Positions 17,006-25,825 of a stretch of DNA of 64,000 bases are shown here, piece after piece. Every line of letters begins with the position of its first letter. Position 1 is the stretch's first letter. This stretch comes from Isoptericola sp. (GTDB taxonomy: Bacteria > Actinomycetota > Actinomycetes > Actinomycetales > Cellulomonadaceae). The DNA lies in NCBI GenBank assembly GCA_031180595.1, contig JAPSLQ010000001.1:1-64000 (forward strand), written 5' to 3'. Both the position numbers and the translations under genes were made by a program. The notes under the pieces are model-generated. The model was not told the origin of the DNA, did no database searches, and was given only the letters and a program-made list of their open reading frames with translations.

Positions 17006-17923
17006 CTACCAGCGGGCGTTGCGCGGACGCGGCTGGCACCGCGGGCACGTGTACGACGAGCGGTTCATGAACGCGTCGCGCCGCACCGGCGTACCGCAGC
17101 GCGGGCAGGGCAGGCCCGCGCGCCCGTACACGGCGAGCGCGCGAGAGAAGTAGCCGGACTCACCGTTGACGTTGACGTACAGCGCGTCGAAGCTCGTCCC
17201 GCCGTGCTCGAGGGCCTCGGCCATGACGGCCGCGGCGGCCTCGAGGACCCGGTGCGCCTCGGCGCGGCGCAGCGTGTCGGTGGGACGTGCGAAGTGCAGG
17301 CGAGCACGCCAGAGCGCCTCGTCGGCGTAGATGTTGCCGACGCCCGAGGTCACGGTCTGGTCGAGCAGCGCGCGCTTGATCCCGGTCCGGCGACGGCGGA
17401 TCGCGTCGACGACGGCGTCCCGGTCGAGCGCGGGGTCGAGCAGGTCGCGCCCGATGTGGGCGACCGGCGCCGGCACGGCGGGCCGGTCGGTACCGAGGCC
17501 GCCGGGCGCGGCGTCCGAGGTCGGCACGAGGTCGACCACGGACAGGTGCCCGAACGTGCGCTGGTCCACGAAGTCGAGGTACCGCGCGCCCGACGGCGCG
17601 CCGTCGAGGTGCAGCCGCACGCGCAGGTGCGGGTGGTCCCACGTGCCACCGACCGCCGGGCCGCGCACCAGCAGCTGTCCGGACATGCCGAGATGGGCGA
17701 GGAGGGCGGCGTCGTGGCCCTCGAGCGGGAGCCACAGGAACTTGCCGCGCCGCGCCGCCTCGGCGAGCCGCCGGCCCCGCAGCTGGTCGGCGAAGCCCGA
17801 CGGGCCGCCGTCGTGCCGGCGCACGGAGTACTCGCGGAACACCTCGACGTCGCGCACGGCCGCGCCGACGACGAAGCGGTCGAGACCGTCGCGGACGGTC
17901 TCGACCTCGGGCAGCTCAGGCAT
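17006..17923 (-). CDS. mutM: formamidopyrimidine-DNA glycosylase
   Basis: A 305-residue base-excision repair enzyme that removes 8-oxoguanine and formamidopyrimidines. The N-terminus 'PELPEVE' supplies the catalytic Pro and Glu. The conserved Lys is in 'RRGKFLWL'. The H2TH region is near 180-220, and the C-terminal zinc finger is 'CPRCGTPV...CPRCQ'. It overlaps rnc by 8 bp, the same pair order as fpg-rnc in M. tuberculosis (Rv2924c-Rv2925c). It is the last gene of the minus-strand housekeeping run. Confidence 0.96.
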   Translation of the reverse strand: MPELPEVETVRDGLDRFVVGAAVRDVEVFREYSVRRHDGGPSGFADQLRGRRLAEAARRGKFLWLPLEGHDAALLAHLGMSGQLLVRGPAVGGTWDHPHLRVRLHLDGAPSGARYLDFVDQRTFGHLSVVDLVPTSDAAPGGLGTDRPAVPAPVAHIGRDLLDPALDRDAVVDAIRRRRTGIKRALLDQTVTSGVGNIYADEALWRARLHFARPTDTLRRAEAHRVLEAAAAVMAEALEHGGTSFDALYVNVNGESGYFSRALAVYGRAGLPCPRCGTPVRRDAFMNRSSYTCPRCQPRPRNARW

Positions 17924-18653
17924 CCAGGTCGGTGGGTGCGGGCGTGCCGTCGCCCAGGGCCGTGATGGCGCGGTACGCCTGCTCTGCGGCGGCCTGCTCG
18001 GCGTGCTTCTTTGCCGTGCCCTCGCCGAGGCCCACGACCGGCCCGGCGGAGACCTGCGCGTGGAAGACCCGCGCGTGCTCGGGACCCTCGGCGGTCACCT
18101 CGTACACGGGCGCGCCGAAACCACGCAGCGCGGCGGCCTCCTGCAGCGACGTCTTCCAGTCGAGGCCCGCGCCGAGGTCGGCCGCGTGCTCGAGCGTCGT
18201 GTCGACCAGCCGGTGCACCAGGTCGCGCGCCACCTCGAGCCCGTGCGACAGGTAGGCGGCACCGATGAGCGCCTCGACCGTGTCGGACAGGATCGAGTCC
18301 TTGTCGAAGCCGCGCGTACCCATCTCGCCCTTGCCGAGCAGGATGTAGCGGCCGAGGTCGAGCCGGCGGGCGACGGCCGCGAGCGCGCGCTGGGAGACCG
18401 TGGCCGCGCGCATCTTCGCGAGCTCGCCCTCGGACTGGTCCGGGTGGCGGCGGTAGAGCGCCTCGGTGACGACGAGGCCGAGGACCGTGTCGCCCAGGAA
18501 CTCGAGCCGCTCGTTCGTCGGGATGCCCCCGGCCTCGTGCGCGAAGGACCGGTGCGTCAGGGCAAGGACGAGAAGCTCGGGGTCCAGGTGGACCCCGAGC
18601 TTCTCGAGAAGAGCGGTCGGCTCCGGACGCTGCCGGGTGCCGTGCGCGGGCAC
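17916..18653 (-). CDS. rnc: ribonuclease III
   Basis: A 245-residue double-strand-specific endoribonuclease for rRNA and mRNA processing. The signature '[12 protein letters not shown]' and the second acidic pair in '[10 protein letters not shown]' form the Mg2+ site. A dsRNA-binding domain occupies roughly the last 70 residues ('[10 protein letters not shown]', '[13 protein letters not shown]'). The GTG at 18653 lies one base after the rpmF stop and fits the family start; the track start at 18809 runs antiparallel over rpmF coding sequence in another frame. It is likely translationally coupled to rpmF. Confidence 0.95.
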   Translation of the reverse strand: MPAHGTRQRPEPTALLEKLGVHLDPELLVLALTHRSFAHEAGGIPTNERLEFLGDTVLGLVVTEALYRRHPDQSEGELAKMRAATVSQRALAAVARRLDLGRYILLGKGEMGTRGFDKDSILSDTVEALIGAAYLSHGLEVARDLVHRLVDTTLEHAADLGAGLDWKTSLQEAAALRGFGAPVYEVTAEGPEHARVFHAQVSAGPVVGLGEGTAKKHAEQAAAEQAYRAITALGDGTPAPTDLDA

Positions 18654-18654
18654 G

Positions 18655-18849
18655 TCAGCCCGCGTGCTCGGTGCGCAGCGCCTCGGCGTACTGGCGGCCC
18701 TTGTACGTGCCGCACGTGGGGCACGCCGCGTGGGACAGCTTCTGACCCTTGCAGTTCGGGCACGTCGTGAGGGTCGCCGCGGTGGTCTTCCACTGCGAGC
18801 GACGCGCACGGGTGTTGCTGCGCGACATCTTGCGCTTCGGAACAGCCAC
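18655..18849 (-). CDS. rpmF: 50S ribosomal protein L32 (bL32)
   Basis: 64 residues with a GTG start. The N-terminus '[19 protein letters not shown]' is the classic L32 start. Two CxxC pairs ('CPNC', 'CPTC') make this the zinc-binding form, so expression might be linked to zinc supply if a Cys-less paralogue exists elsewhere. It sits between yceD and rnc with 1-2 bp gaps. The longer track ORF (19005) is not needed. Confidence 0.96.
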   Translation of the reverse strand: MAVPKRKMSRSNTRARRSQWKTTAATLTTCPNCKGQKLSHAACPTCGTYKGRQYAEALRTEHAG

Positions 18850-18851
18850 GG

Positions 18852-19430
18852 CTAGCTCTCTTTCGTCTCGTCGGACACGCTCGACTCCTCGAGCATGGTC
18901 TGCAGCGCCGCCCATCGAGGGTCGACGACGTCGTGGTGGTGGTCGGGGTCGTCGGCCAGGCGTGCTCCGCACTCGGAGCACAGACCCGGGCAGTCCTCCC
19001 GGCACAACGGTTGAAATGGTAGTGCAGTGACGACCGAATCCCGAACCGTGGGCTCGATGTCCGCCAGGTCGTCGGTGAGCACGAACTCCTCGTCGGCGTC
19101 GTCGTCACCGGCGGCCTCGGCCGCCTGCGCCCGCTCAGGATAGACGAACAGCTCCTGGACGTGGACCGTCACCTCGCGCGAGAGCGGGTCGAGGCAGCGG
19201 ACGCACTCGCCCTGGGCGGTGCCGCGCACGGCACCCGTGACGAGCACGCCCTCCATGACGGCCTCGAGCCGGAGCCCCAGCAGGAGGTCGCTGCCCTCGG
19301 GGATGCCGATGACCGACGTGCCCAGGTCGCCGGGCGCCTGCACGAGACGCGAGATCTCGCGCATCGTGCCGGGTCGCCGCGACAGCTCGTGCGTGTCGAG
19401 CACGAGCGGCGAGCGCTTGGCGGTGCTGAT
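18852..19430 (-). CDS. YceD/DUF177 family protein, probable ATC start
   Basis: 192 residues if it begins at the ATC at 19430, or 183 from the GTG at 19403. The DUF177 zinc-binding pattern is visible: 'CVRCLDPL' near 77, then 'CPGLCSECGARL' near 147. The family is linked with 23S rRNA accumulation in plants and bacteria and is co-conserved with rpmF. The GTG has no Shine-Dalgarno and would cut off the 'RSPLVLD' block that actinobacterial homologues generally keep. The ATC has GGAG with a 6-nt spacer, and there is no in-frame ATG, GTG or TTG upstream. Confidence 0.85.
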   Translation of the reverse strand: MSTAKRSPLVLDTHELSRRPGTMREISRLVQAPGDLGTSVIGIPEGSDLLLGLRLEAVMEGVLVTGAVRGTAQGECVRCLDPLSREVTVHVQELFVYPERAQAAEAAGDDDADEEFVLTDDLADIEPTVRDSVVTALPFQPLCREDCPGLCSECGARLADDPDHHHDVVDPRWAALQTMLEESSVSDETKES

Positions 19431-19575
19431 GGCAGGCTCCAGGAAGGTCGGGGTGCGAGGGTTCGCCAGGGGGGCCCGAGTCCGGGCCAGCGGTACAGTC
19501 TACGCGCTGACCGCCGGGGGTCCAACAGGCGCCAGGCAACGTGAGGGACGTCTCACGGACGTCCCGAGGTGCCGG

Positions 19576-20163
19576 TCAGGCCGGGCGTCCGGCCTGCTCC
19601 TGCGGCCACTGCGGGTCCTGGACGGAGTCCCAGCGGACCCGGGGCGAGCCGCCGTCGATCCGGTCGGCGAGCTTGGCGCGGCCCGCCCGCACCTGCTTGG
19701 TCAGCGTCGCGAGGTCCTGCTCGAAGTCGGCGAGCCGGGCGTCGCAGTACTGGTCGGCGTCGGCGCGGAGCTCGGCAGCCCGCCGCTCGGCCTCCGCGAC
19801 GATCTCGGCTGCGCGCGACCGCGCCTGGACCACGACCTGCTCCTGCTCGACCAGCTCGATCGCCCGTGCCCGCGCCGTCGTGACGATCTCCTCGGCCTGC
19901 CGGTGCGCGTCGGCGAGGGAACGCTCGGCGTCCTCCAGCACCTCGTCGGCGCGCGCGACCTGCGTCGGCAGGGCGTCGCGCAGCTCGTCGACGAGGCCGA
20001 GCGCCTGGTCCCGGTCGACCCTGACGTTGGTCGACAGGGGCATCGCGCGCGCGTTCTCGAGCAGGGCGGCGAGGTCCTCGAGGATCTCGAGCAGGCCCGC
20101 GGTCGGGTTCTGGGTCGTCGTGTCGCTCGTCATCTCGCTCGTCGTCTCGTTCCGTCCGGCCAT
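19576..20163 (-). CDS. SepIVA-like coiled-coil cell-division/envelope protein
   Basis: 195 residues, mostly helical coiled coil rich in Ala, Glu and Arg, with conserved ends: an N-terminal 'LLEILEDLAALLENARAMPLS' unit and a C-terminal 'DQYCDARLADFEQDLATL' unit. These match the ends of mycobacterial SepIVA (Rv2927c), and the gene order fpg-rnc-yceD-sepIVA is the same. SepIVA is a DivIVA-like factor required for septation in mycobacteria. This protein is shorter, with fewer central heptads. The ATG at 20163 follows GAGGGGG. It is often mislabelled as ATP synthase subunit b because of the coiled coil. Confidence 0.82.
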   Translation of the reverse strand: MAGRNETTSEMTSDTTTQNPTAGLLEILEDLAALLENARAMPLSTNVRVDRDQALGLVDELRDALPTQVARADEVLEDAERSLADAHRQAEEIVTTARARAIELVEQEQVVVQARSRAAEIVAEAERRAAELRADADQYCDARLADFEQDLATLTKQVRAGRAKLADRIDGGSPRVRWDSVQDPQWPQEQAGRPA

Positions 20164-20174
20164 GGTCGTCCCCC

Positions 20175-20660
20175 TCAGCGTGCCAGCGCCGCCCGCAGCG
20201 CGTCGGCGACCCCCGGAGGGACGAGGTCGTCGACCGGGCCGCCGTGGCGGGCGATGTCCTTGACCAGCGACGACGCCACGTGCGCGTACCGCTGGTCGCC
20301 CGGGACGAAGACCGTCTCCAGGCCGGTCAGGTGCCGGTTCATCAGCGCCATGGGCAGCTCGGAGTCGAAGTCCGCCCCGCCGCGCAGGCCCTTGACCACC
20401 GCGACCGCACCGACGTCGCGGCAGAACTCCACCAGCAGCCCGGGCACCTCCTCGACCCGCACGTCGGCGGTCTCGGGGTCCGCCTCGAGCGCCGCCCGCG
20501 CCAGGCCGACCCGCTCGGCGGGCGACAGCAGCGCGGACTTCGACGCGTTGCGCGCCACCCCCACGACGACGTCGTCGAACATCCGGCGCGCGCGGCGCAC
20601 GATGTCGAGGTGCCCGAGCGTGATGGGGTCGAACGACCCGGGGCAGACTGCGGTGGTCAC
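20175..20660 (-). CDS. coaD: phosphopantetheine adenylyltransferase
   Basis: 161 residues catalysing the penultimate step of coenzyme A synthesis (4'-phosphopantetheine plus ATP to dephospho-CoA). It shows the nucleotidyltransferase motif 'GSFDPITLGHLDI' at residues 8-20, the 'KGLRGGADFDSELPMALMNR' block (quoted in part: 'KGLRGGADF') and the 'ASSLVKD' motif near 130. It lies 11 bp upstream of the sepIVA-like gene and downstream of rsmD on the same strand, the usual actinobacterial neighbour. Confidence 0.96.
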   Translation of the reverse strand: MTTAVCPGSFDPITLGHLDIVRRARRMFDDVVVGVARNASKSALLSPAERVGLARAALEADPETADVRVEEVPGLLVEFCRDVGAVAVVKGLRGGADFDSELPMALMNRHLTGLETVFVPGDQRYAHVASSLVKDIARHGGPVDDLVPPGVADALRAALAR

Positions 20661-20713
20661 GCGGCCACGCTATCCCGGCGTCCGGCGGATTCCGCCGAGG
20701 CTGACCGGAGGTG

Positions 20714-21289
20714 TCACGAGCCGGTGCCGCGCGCCTCGACCGGCTCGGCGTAGTGCACGGCCGTCTCTCCGTAGTCCTTGCGCGCGTACGCCTCCAGACC
20801 GGCCGGCCACGCCGGTTCCGGGCTGCGTGTCGAGCGCTCGACCACGACGACCGCCCCCGGTGCGAGCACGCCCGGCGCGGCCAGGTGCTCGAGCACGGTG
20901 GCGAGGGCGGCCTCGGTGAGGTCGTACGGCGGGTCGAGGAACACGACGTCGAACGGGCCGGCGGCGACCGCCGCATACCGCTCGGCGGTGTCGGCGACGA
21001 CGCGCACGGTGCCGGAGAGCCCGAGGTCCGCCACGTTGCGCCGGGCGACGTCCGCGGCGCGGCGCGCGGAGTCCACCAGCACGACCTCCGCGGCCCCGCG
21101 GCTGGCGGCCTCGAGGCCGAGCGCACCGGAGCCCGCGTACAGGTCGAGGACCCGTCCGCCGTCGAGCACGTCGAGGTGCTCGAGGCGCGAGAAGATCGCC
21201 TCCCGGACGCGGTCGCTCGTGGGGCGCGTGCCCTTGGGCGGCACCGCGATGGTGCGCCCGCCCACGCTCCCGGCCACGATCCTCGTCAT
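20714..21289 (-). CDS. rsmD: 16S rRNA (guanine966-N2)-methyltransferase
   Basis: 191 residues. The N-terminal 'RIVAGSVGGRTI' and 'PTSDRVREAIFSRL' blocks, the SAM motif 'DLYAGSGALGLEA', and the catalytic 'FLDPPYD' identify RsmD. The enzyme methylates G966 of 16S rRNA during 30S assembly. It lies 15 bp downstream of recG on the same strand. Confidence 0.95.
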   Translation of the reverse strand: MTRIVAGSVGGRTIAVPPKGTRPTSDRVREAIFSRLEHLDVLDGGRVLDLYAGSGALGLEAASRGAAEVVLVDSARRAADVARRNVADLGLSGTVRVVADTAERYAAVAAGPFDVVFLDPPYDLTEAALATVLEHLAAPGVLAPGAVVVVERSTRSPEPAWPAGLEAYARKDYGETAVHYAEPVEARGTGS

Positions 21290-21304
21290 GCGGCCGAGCG
21301 TAGA

Positions 21305-23557
21305 TCACGCCCGCTCGAGGAACTCCTCCTGCTCCTCGTCGAGCTGCGCCGCGATCGCGGCGCGCAGGTCCGGCTGGTGGTGCAGCTCGGGGTCCGCCTC
21401 GACGACGGCGGTCGCCTCGCGGCGCGCGGTCTCGATGACGTCGGCGTCCTTGACCACGCGCAGCAGCCGCAGCGAGCTCGACCGGCCGGACTGGGCCGCC
21501 CCGAGGACGTCGCCCTCGGACCGCAGCTCGAGGTCGAGCGTCGCGAGCCGGAAGCCGTCGGTCGTCTCCGCCAGCGCCTCGACGCGCGCCGCCGCCGGTG
21601 TCCCGGGCTCCGCCGTCGAGACCAGCAGGCACAGGCCCGGCGCGCTGCCGCGGCCGACCCGCCCGCGCAGCTGGTGCAGCTGCGACAGGCCGAAGCGGTC
21701 GGCGTCGAACACGACCATGGCCGTCGCCTCCGGCACGTCGACGCCGACCTCGATGACCGTCGTCGACACGAGCACCTGGACCTCCCCGGCCGCGAACCGC
21801 GCCATGACCGCATCCTTGTCGGCCGGGGCCATCTGGCCGTGCAGGACGCCTACCTCGACGCCCTCGAGCTGCGGCAGCGTGCGCAGCATGTCGGCGACCT
21901 CGAGCACCGCGCGCAGCGGCGGGCGGTCGGAGGCGGCCTCGCCCGCGGTGAGCTCGAGGAAGTCGGGGACGTCGTCGAACTCGGCCGCGGCACCGGCGCC
22001 GGACGCCGTCCCGACGTCCGGGTCGGGGTGGATGCGCGGGCACACGACGTAGGCGCGGTGGCCGGCGTCGACCTCCTCGCGCACGCGCGCCCACGTGCGG
22101 TCCATCCACACGGGGTTGGCCGCGGGCACGACGTGCGTGGTGATGCCGGAGCGCCCCGCCGGCACCTCGGTGAGCGACGACGTCTCGAGGTCGCCGAAGA
22201 CGGTCATCGCGACCGTGCGCGGGATGGGCGTGGCGGTCATCACGAGGAGGTGCGGCGCGGCCCGGCCCTTGGCCCGCAGCGCGTCGCGCTGCTCGACCCC
22301 GAACCGGTGCTGCTCGTCGACCACCACGAGCCCGAGATCGGCGAACTGCACGTGCTCGCCCAGCAGGGCGTGCGTCCCGACGACGATGCCGGCCTCGCCG
22401 CTCGCCGCCTGCAGCAGCGCCTCCTTGCGCGCCGCCGCGCCGAGCGACCCGGTGAGCAGCGCGACCCGCGTGCCGTTCTCGGACCCGCCGAGCAGCCCGC
22501 CCTCCGCGAGCGGCCCGAGGAGCTGGCGCAGCGTGCGCGCGTGCTGCGCGGCGAGCACCTCGGTCGGGGCGAGCAGCGCGGCCTGCCCGCCGGCATCGAC
22601 GACCTGGAGCATCGCCCGCAGCGCGACGACCGTCTTGCCCGACCCGACCTCGCCCTGCAGCAGCCGCTGCATGGGCCGCGCCCGGGCGAGCTCGCGCGCG
22701 ACCTCGGCGCCGACCGACGCCTGGCCGGCCGTGAGCTCGAACGGCAGCCGGGCGTCGAAGTCGGCGAGCAGGCTCGGCTCGCCCGGTTCGCGCGGCGGGC
22801 GGGCGGTCGCCTCCTGCTCGGCCGCGCGGGCACGCCGCTGCGCGAGCGCGGCCTGGAGCACGAAGGCCTCCTCGAAGCGGAACCGGTCGCGCGCCTGCTG
22901 CCACTCCCCCGCGTCGGTGGGCACGTGGACCCGGCGGAGCGCGTCGAGCCGGTCCGGCAGGCCCAGCCTGGCGCGCACCTCCAGGGGCACCGGGTCGGCC
23001 ACGTCGTCGGGGCCGAGCGGGTCGAGCACCGTCCGCACGGCGCGCTGGACGCGCCAGCTCGGTACCGCCGCCGAGGCCGGGTAGATCGGGATGGGCCGGC
23101 TCGCCTCGAACATCGCCTCCTCGGCGTCGTCGGCGTCGACGCCCACGAGCACGTAGTCGGGGTGGGTGAGCTGGCGCTGTCCGCGGTACTCGCTCACGAC
23201 GCCCGTGAAGAGCCCCGTGCGGCCGGGCCGCAGCTTGTCCTCGTGCGGGCGCAGCGCGCCGGGGCGCCTGGCGAAGAACGTGAGCTGCAGCTCGTGGCTG
23301 CCGTCGGTCACCACGGCCTGCAGCAGGGCGCCGCCGCGGCTGCGCATCGGTCGCACCGTGGCCCGCGCGACACGCGCCATGACGGTGACGTGCTCACCGA
23401 GCGCCAGCCGGTCCATGTCCGTGAGCGTCCCCGGGTCCCCGTAGCGGCGCGGGTAGTGCCGCAGCAGGTCTCCGACGGTGTGCAGACCCAGCTTGCCCAG
23501 CGGACCCGCGGTGCGGGCACCGAGCACCGCGGACAGCTTCTCGTCCTCGCGGCCCAT
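21305..23557 (-). CDS. recG: ATP-dependent DNA helicase RecG
   Basis: 750 residues. The N-terminal wedge/OB region ('HYPRRYGDPG', 'GVVSEYRGQRQLTHPDY') is followed by superfamily-2 helicase motifs: Walker A 'GEVGSGKTVVA', DExH 'VVVDEQHRFG', 'TATPIPRT' and motif VI 'QLRGRVGRG'. RecG remodels stalled replication forks and branched DNA. The ATG at 23557 overlaps the TGA of the DAK2 gene by one base and has GGAGG at the right distance. The very long track ORF beyond it is a high-GC artefact. Confidence 0.96.
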   Translation of the reverse strand: MGREDEKLSAVLGARTAGPLGKLGLHTVGDLLRHYPRRYGDPGTLTDMDRLALGEHVTVMARVARATVRPMRSRGGALLQAVVTDGSHELQLTFFARRPGALRPHEDKLRPGRTGLFTGVVSEYRGQRQLTHPDYVLVGVDADDAEEAMFEASRPIPIYPASAAVPSWRVQRAVRTVLDPLGPDDVADPVPLEVRARLGLPDRLDALRRVHVPTDAGEWQQARDRFRFEEAFVLQAALAQRRARAAEQEATARPPREPGEPSLLADFDARLPFELTAGQASVGAEVARELARARPMQRLLQGEVGSGKTVVALRAMLQVVDAGGQAALLAPTEVLAAQHARTLRQLLGPLAEGGLLGGSENGTRVALLTGSLGAAARKEALLQAASGEAGIVVGTHALLGEHVQFADLGLVVVDEQHRFGVEQRDALRAKGRAAPHLLVMTATPIPRTVAMTVFGDLETSSLTEVPAGRSGITTHVVPAANPVWMDRTWARVREEVDAGHRAYVVCPRIHPDPDVGTASGAGAAAEFDDVPDFLELTAGEAASDRPPLRAVLEVADMLRTLPQLEGVEVGVLHGQMAPADKDAVMARFAAGEVQVLVSTTVIEVGVDVPEATAMVVFDADRFGLSQLHQLRGRVGRGSAPGLCLLVSTAEPGTPAAARVEALAETTDGFRLATLDLELRSEGDVLGAAQSGRSSSLRLLRVVKDADVIETARREATAVVEADPELHHQPDLRAAIAAQLDEEQEEFLERA

Positions 23558-25218
23558 CAGTCCTCCTGCTCCTCCACGCACAGCGTCACGCCGGTCCCCG
23601 GGCGCCCGGTCGGCAGGACCACCAGCTCGGCGCCCGCGGCGGCCCCCGCGGCCACCCGCTCGAGGTCGTCGACGGCGGCGGTCGGGACGTCGTCGTCGAC
23701 CAGGGCGGTCACGAGCACCGGCACGCGCTCGTCCAGGAGCGCCTCGAGAGCCGCCCCGCACCCGGCTGCCGGGGTCTCGGCCGTCCGGAGCCGCCGCAGG
23801 GCCGTCCGGACGGCGGCGGGCACGTCGACGTCCGCCTCGCCCGTCGCGGCCGCCGCGTCCACGGCGTCCGCCGCGACCGCGACCGCCGTGACGACGCGGG
23901 CGTCGTCGGTCGCGTCGACGACGACCGCCTCGACGTCCTCGTCCCCCGTCTCGGCCAGGCGCGCCGCGAGGGCGGACGGCACGTCGGTCGCCGCGTCGGG
24001 CACCGGCCCCGGCAGGACGAGAACCCGGCCCGCGGCGGCGCCGAGCGCCGCCTGCGCCAGGTCGGCGGCGGTGACGGGCACGTCGAGCGCGAGCAGCACG
24101 ATCGCCCCGCCCCGGGCGAGGTCGGCGGCGAGCCGGGGCGCCCCCGTGGCCGCGACCACGCCCCAGCCGACCGGCGGCACGGCGAGGTGCCGGACGTGCA
24201 CGTGCGAGACCGCTCCGCGGCCGGCCCACCTGCGCGCGACGGCGAGCGCCGCGTCGAGGTCGGGCGTGTGGACGTGCGCCTGCCAGACCGCGTCGGCGGC
24301 GTCCGCGGCCTCGTCCTCGCCGCCACCCACGACGACGACCGAGTCCCCCACCGCCCCGAGGTCGGCGCGCAGCGCCTCCCCCACGCCGCCGGGCGCGAAG
24401 CCCGCGGCGCCCGCCGCGCGGTGCAGGACGAACATGAGCTCGAGCTCCTCGCCGTGGGCGGCGGGCACGCCCGCCACACCGCCGTCGAGCAGACCGCCGG
24501 CGAGCGGGCCCGCGGGGCCGCCGGCCGCGTGCAGGTCGAGGTCGAGCGTCACGGGCGTCATGCTGACGGGCGCCTCCGACAGCCCGCGGGAGACCCGCTG
24601 CGCCTCGGCGAGGGCGTGCAGCACGAGCACCAGACCGCACGCGCCGGCGTCGAGCACCCCGGCCGCGCGCAGGGCCGCGAGCGTGCCCACGCTGGACAGG
24701 GCGGCCTCGCGCGCGCCGCGGCGGGCGGCGTCGAGCACGGCCTGCCGCCCGCCGTCGGGCGCCTCGGCGGCCTCGGGGGCCGCGGCCGCCTCCCTCGCCG
24801 CAGCGGCGGCCACGTCGGCCGCGGTGAGGATCGTGCCGTGCTCCGGGTGGGCGACGGCGCGGCGGGCGTTGCGGGCGGCGGCGTCGAGCGCGGGGGCGAG
24901 CGGGTCGCGACGGGTCGCGGCGACGGCCAGGCCGCGCAGCCACTCGCTGAGGATGACGCCCGAGTTGCCGCGCGCCCCGAGCAGCGCGCCGCGCGCCATG
25001 ACCCGCAGGAGCCGTGCGCCGCCGACGTCGTCGGGGGCGTCGTGGATCGCGTGCGCGGCCTCGCGCAGGGTCAGGTGCATGTTGGTGCCCGTGTCGCCGT
25101 CGGCGACGGGGAAGACGTTGACGCCGTCGAGCGCGGTCCGGGCCCGGCCGAGGGCCTCGACGGCGAGCCGTGCCCAGGTGCGCACGACCGCCGCGTCGAG
25201 CGGCTCGGCGTCGGTCAA
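23557..25218 (-). CDS. DAK2 domain protein (FakA-like)
   Basis: 553 residues, starting at a TTG with GGGAGG upstream. The N-terminal DhaL/DAK2 domain has the nucleotide-Mg motif 'NVFPVADGDTGTNM' (about 35-48 here) and 'ARGNSGVILSEWLRGL'. A central and C-terminal domain follow as in fatty-acid kinase FakA. FakA phosphorylates fatty acids bound to FakB, but no FakB-like DegV gene is in the window, and the actinobacterial recG neighbours of this type (M. tuberculosis Rv2974c) are uncharacterised. It is directly coupled to recG. Confidence 0.82.
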   Translation of the reverse strand: MTDAEPLDAAVVRTWARLAVEALGRARTALDGVNVFPVADGDTGTNMHLTLREAAHAIHDAPDDVGGARLLRVMARGALLGARGNSGVILSEWLRGLAVAATRRDPLAPALDAAARNARRAVAHPEHGTILTAADVAAAAAREAAAAPEAAEAPDGGRQAVLDAARRGAREAALSSVGTLAALRAAGVLDAGACGLVLVLHALAEAQRVSRGLSEAPVSMTPVTLDLDLHAAGGPAGPLAGGLLDGGVAGVPAAHGEELELMFVLHRAAGAAGFAPGGVGEALRADLGAVGDSVVVVGGGEDEAADAADAVWQAHVHTPDLDAALAVARRWAGRGAVSHVHVRHLAVPPVGWGVVAATGAPRLAADLARGGAIVLLALDVPVTAADLAQAALGAAAGRVLVLPGPVPDAATDVPSALAARLAETGDEDVEAVVVDATDDARVVTAVAVAADAVDAAAATGEADVDVPAAVRTALRRLRTAETPAAGCGAALEALLDERVPVLVTALVDDDVPTAAVDDLERVAAGAAAGAELVVLPTGRPGTGVTLCVEEQED

Positions 25219-25318
25219 CGCGCCTCCCTGGGGTCCGGCCTGGCCACGGGCACGTCTGGCGTACCCTGGGACGGACCGGTGCCCGTCCGGCTCCACCGTA
25301 GCGGTGACCGACCCCACG

Positions 25319-25348
25319 TTGAGGCATGGCGTGCGGATCGGCTATCCT
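25319..25348 (+). promoter_or_regulatory. putative sigma-70-type promoter of rpmB
   Basis: TTGAGG (25319-25324) and TATCCT (25343-25348) are separated by 18 bp, about 100 nt before the rpmB start, in the divergent region with the DAK2 gene. Confidence 0.5.
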
Positions 25349-25448
25349 CGTGTGGTTGCCCGGACCGTTCCGGGCGCCCCCAAGACCACCAGCATCGTGT
25401 CCTGCTGCGCTTCCGCGCGGGACGCGACCCGACGATTCAGGAGACACC

Positions 25449-25640
25449 GTGGCTGCCAACTGCGACGTCTGCGGCAAGGGCCCGGGCTTCGGGCACAGCA
25501 TCTCGCACTCCCACATCCGCACCAAGCGCCGTTGGAACCCGAACATCCAGCGCGTGCGTGCCGTCGTCGCGGGCACCCCGAAGCGCGTCAACGTCTGCAC
25601 CTCGTGCCTCAAGGCCGGCAAGGTCCAGCGCCAGGCCTGA
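25449..25640 (+). CDS. rpmB: 50S ribosomal protein L28 (bL28)
   Basis: 63 residues from a GTG with AGGAG upstream. It shows the L28 features 'CDVCGKGPGFGHSISHSH' and 'TKRRWNPNIQ', with two CxxC pairs ('CDVC', 'CTSC'), the zinc-binding form, as for rpmF in this window. It is divergent from the recG cluster and is followed by a strong UUCG hairpin, so it is probably monocistronic. Confidence 0.96.
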   Translation: MAANCDVCGKGPGFGHSISHSHIRTKRRWNPNIQRVRAVVAGTPKRVNVCTSCLKAGKVQRQA

Positions 25641-25677
25641 GCCGCCGCGCGCCGGGTCTCCGGCGCACCAGCTTCTC

Positions 25678-25713
25678 CACGACGCCCGCCGGGTTCGCCC
25701 GGCGGGCGTCGTG
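25678..25713 (+). terminator. rpmB terminator, 16-bp stem with TTCG tetraloop
   Basis: A perfect 16-bp stem closed by TTCG begins 38 nt after the rpmB stop. A T-tract is absent. Confidence 0.88.
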
Positions 25714-25825
25714 CTGCGCGGGGGTCGCGCGGCTCCGCACGAGGGTCGTTCGCTCTGCAAAGAGTTCTTGAAGCATTCACCAAACGCGCTTGGCGGTCGT
25801 ACCGCCTCCATGGCAGGCTGTGGGC

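Noticed and set aside
17040-17153. Plus-strand ORF continuing past the TetR gene over mutM
   Set aside because: It lies in another frame than the TetR gene and is antisense to mutM, with no homology.
25326-25448. N-terminal extension of rpmB in the ORF track
   Set aside because: The ribosomal protein L28 begins at the GTG at 25449 with AGGAG. The upstream part is promoter and leader.
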